From assembly GCA_030641245.1 (NCBI GenBank), contig DAOWHU010000018.1, positions 1 through 5,807 on the forward strand: DNA of 5,807 nt. Reading direction: 5' to 3'. Each line of letters begins with the position of its first letter. Positions within the stretch are counted from its first letter, which is position 1. Below the pieces are notes generated by a model. That model did not search any database. It saw nothing but the letters and a program-made list of their open reading frames with translations, and had not been told where the DNA came from. Source of the stretch: a bacterium. Lineage in GTDB: Bacteria > Patescibacteriota > Minisyncoccia > Moranbacterales > DUUL01. The translations under genes were made by a program, and so were the position numbers. Positions 5,480-5,807 of this stretch are shown in pieces.

Positions 5480-5807
5480 CGATTTTCGGTAAAGTTAGAT
5501 AGTTATTTTTTGGAAAAGCTGTCCTTTTATAATTAAAGAGTCTAGGTGAGTAAGAAATAATAACACATTTAAAAATAAGTTCAACAGTTCTTTTTTGGGG
5601 AGAGAATCTTGTCTCAAAAAGAGATTCCGAATCAATTGTGCCACTAATACAGCAAACAATTTTTTTGGAGCATTTCCTTTAATTTGACCAAGAGGAAGTT
5701 TTTTGAACTGAAGACAAAAGAATACAAGAGTGCTTGCGTTGCCACAGTCTCTTTACTTAATCTCTGTTCTATTGTATTATACTCTAATTAAGAAAAGTAG
5801 TTTTTTG
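5480..5807. other. 328-bp region without an intact gene
   Basis: No frame on either strand crosses the window edge into this stretch for long: all three minus-strand frames meet a stop between the edge and about 5777, and the plus-strand frames are short. It contains the 85-codon stop-free minus-strand frame listed separately, a TATAAT on the minus strand at 5776-5781 without a recognisable -35 box, and a weak hairpin (AATTGT at 5634-5639 with ACAATT at 5656-5661) followed by T residues on the plus strand. The promoter of the DHH gene should lie here or beyond the window. Confidence 0.5.
5495..5752 (-). pseudogene. Possible gene remnant upstream of the DHH gene (85-codon frame, no proper start)
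   Basis: Between in-frame stops there are 85 sense codons on the minus strand, ending in TAA 15 bp before the DHH start, which is normal spacing for genes in an operon. The translation is protein-like and amphipathic, for example KKLFAVLVAQLIRNLFL (residues 30-46) and LPKKELLNLFLNVLLFLTHL (51-70), ending LDSLIIKGQ...KITI. There is no ATG; a TTG at 5659 would give 54 residues without a well-placed ribosome site. Upstream, another minus-strand frame overlaps it, which would fit a frameshift. The pattern faintly recalls the C-terminal helical domain of DNA polymerase III delta (HolA) with its middle deleted, but this is a weak guess. Chance openness in AT-rich DNA cannot be excluded. Confidence 0.35.

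Noticed and set aside
5634..5666. Hairpin AATTGT/ACAATT with T-run as a plus-strand terminator
   Set aside because: Only six AT-rich base pairs with a 16-base loop, and no plus-strand gene ends nearby.
5776..5781. TATAAT on the minus strand as the DHH promoter
   Set aside because: A perfect -10 hexamer, but no -35-like hexamer at 15-19 bases spacing, nearly 300 bases from the ATG, and such hexamers are common in AT-rich DNA.
1..5807. CRISPR array, tRNA, rRNA, transposase or recoded genetic code
   Set aside because: I saw no regularly spaced direct repeats, no cloverleaf or rRNA signature and no transposase motifs, and TGA is used as a normal stop.

Overview
The window is AT-rich (about one third G+C by eye) and gene-dense. 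It uses TAA, TAG and TGA as ordinary stops: the VanZ-like gene ends in TGA, and no long frame needs TGA read as an amino acid. Divergent short proteins, a SecD carrying a parvulin segment, and tightly overlapping genes mostly without Shine-Dalgarno sequences suggest a Patescibacteria/CPR bacterium of Parcubacteria type. That placement is an inference from gene style, not from a marker gene.

Layout: positions 3-4195 form one plus-strand run. It holds the 3' part of secD with a parvulin (PpiC-like) segment inside the periplasmic region, a 73-residue two-helix membrane protein, a HAD-IB phosphatase, a 38-codon small ORF that fills an otherwise empty gap, a VanZ-like membrane protein, a MraY/WecA-superfamily glycosyl-1-phosphate transferase homologue, and a membrane-anchored DUF192 protein. 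Most junctions overlap (TAATG, ATGA, 8 bp, 10 bp), so this looks like one translationally coupled operon whose promoter lies upstream of the window. It ends in a GC-rich hairpin with a T-tract, which is the core of a roughly 140-bp imperfect palindrome of a low-complexity, repeat-like type.

On the minus strand, converging on that palindrome, is a DHH/NrnA-fold protein in which essentially all the metal-binding motifs are replaced; it is probably not an active phosphoesterase. Upstream of it (5480-5807) no intact gene is present, but an 85-codon stop-free minus-strand frame ends 15 bp before the DHH start codon and looks protein-like. It may be a decayed gene, very tentatively the C-terminal part of DNA polymerase III delta.

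The plus-strand genes share an envelope theme: protein export with folding help, small membrane proteins, and a lipid-carrier sugar transferase homologue beside a VanZ protein. The most notable points are the SecD-parvulin fusion without an adjacent secF, the transferase homologue lacking the third catalytic Asp, the DHH protein lacking its metal ligands, the unlisted small ORF at 2208-2324, and the long palindrome between the convergent genes.
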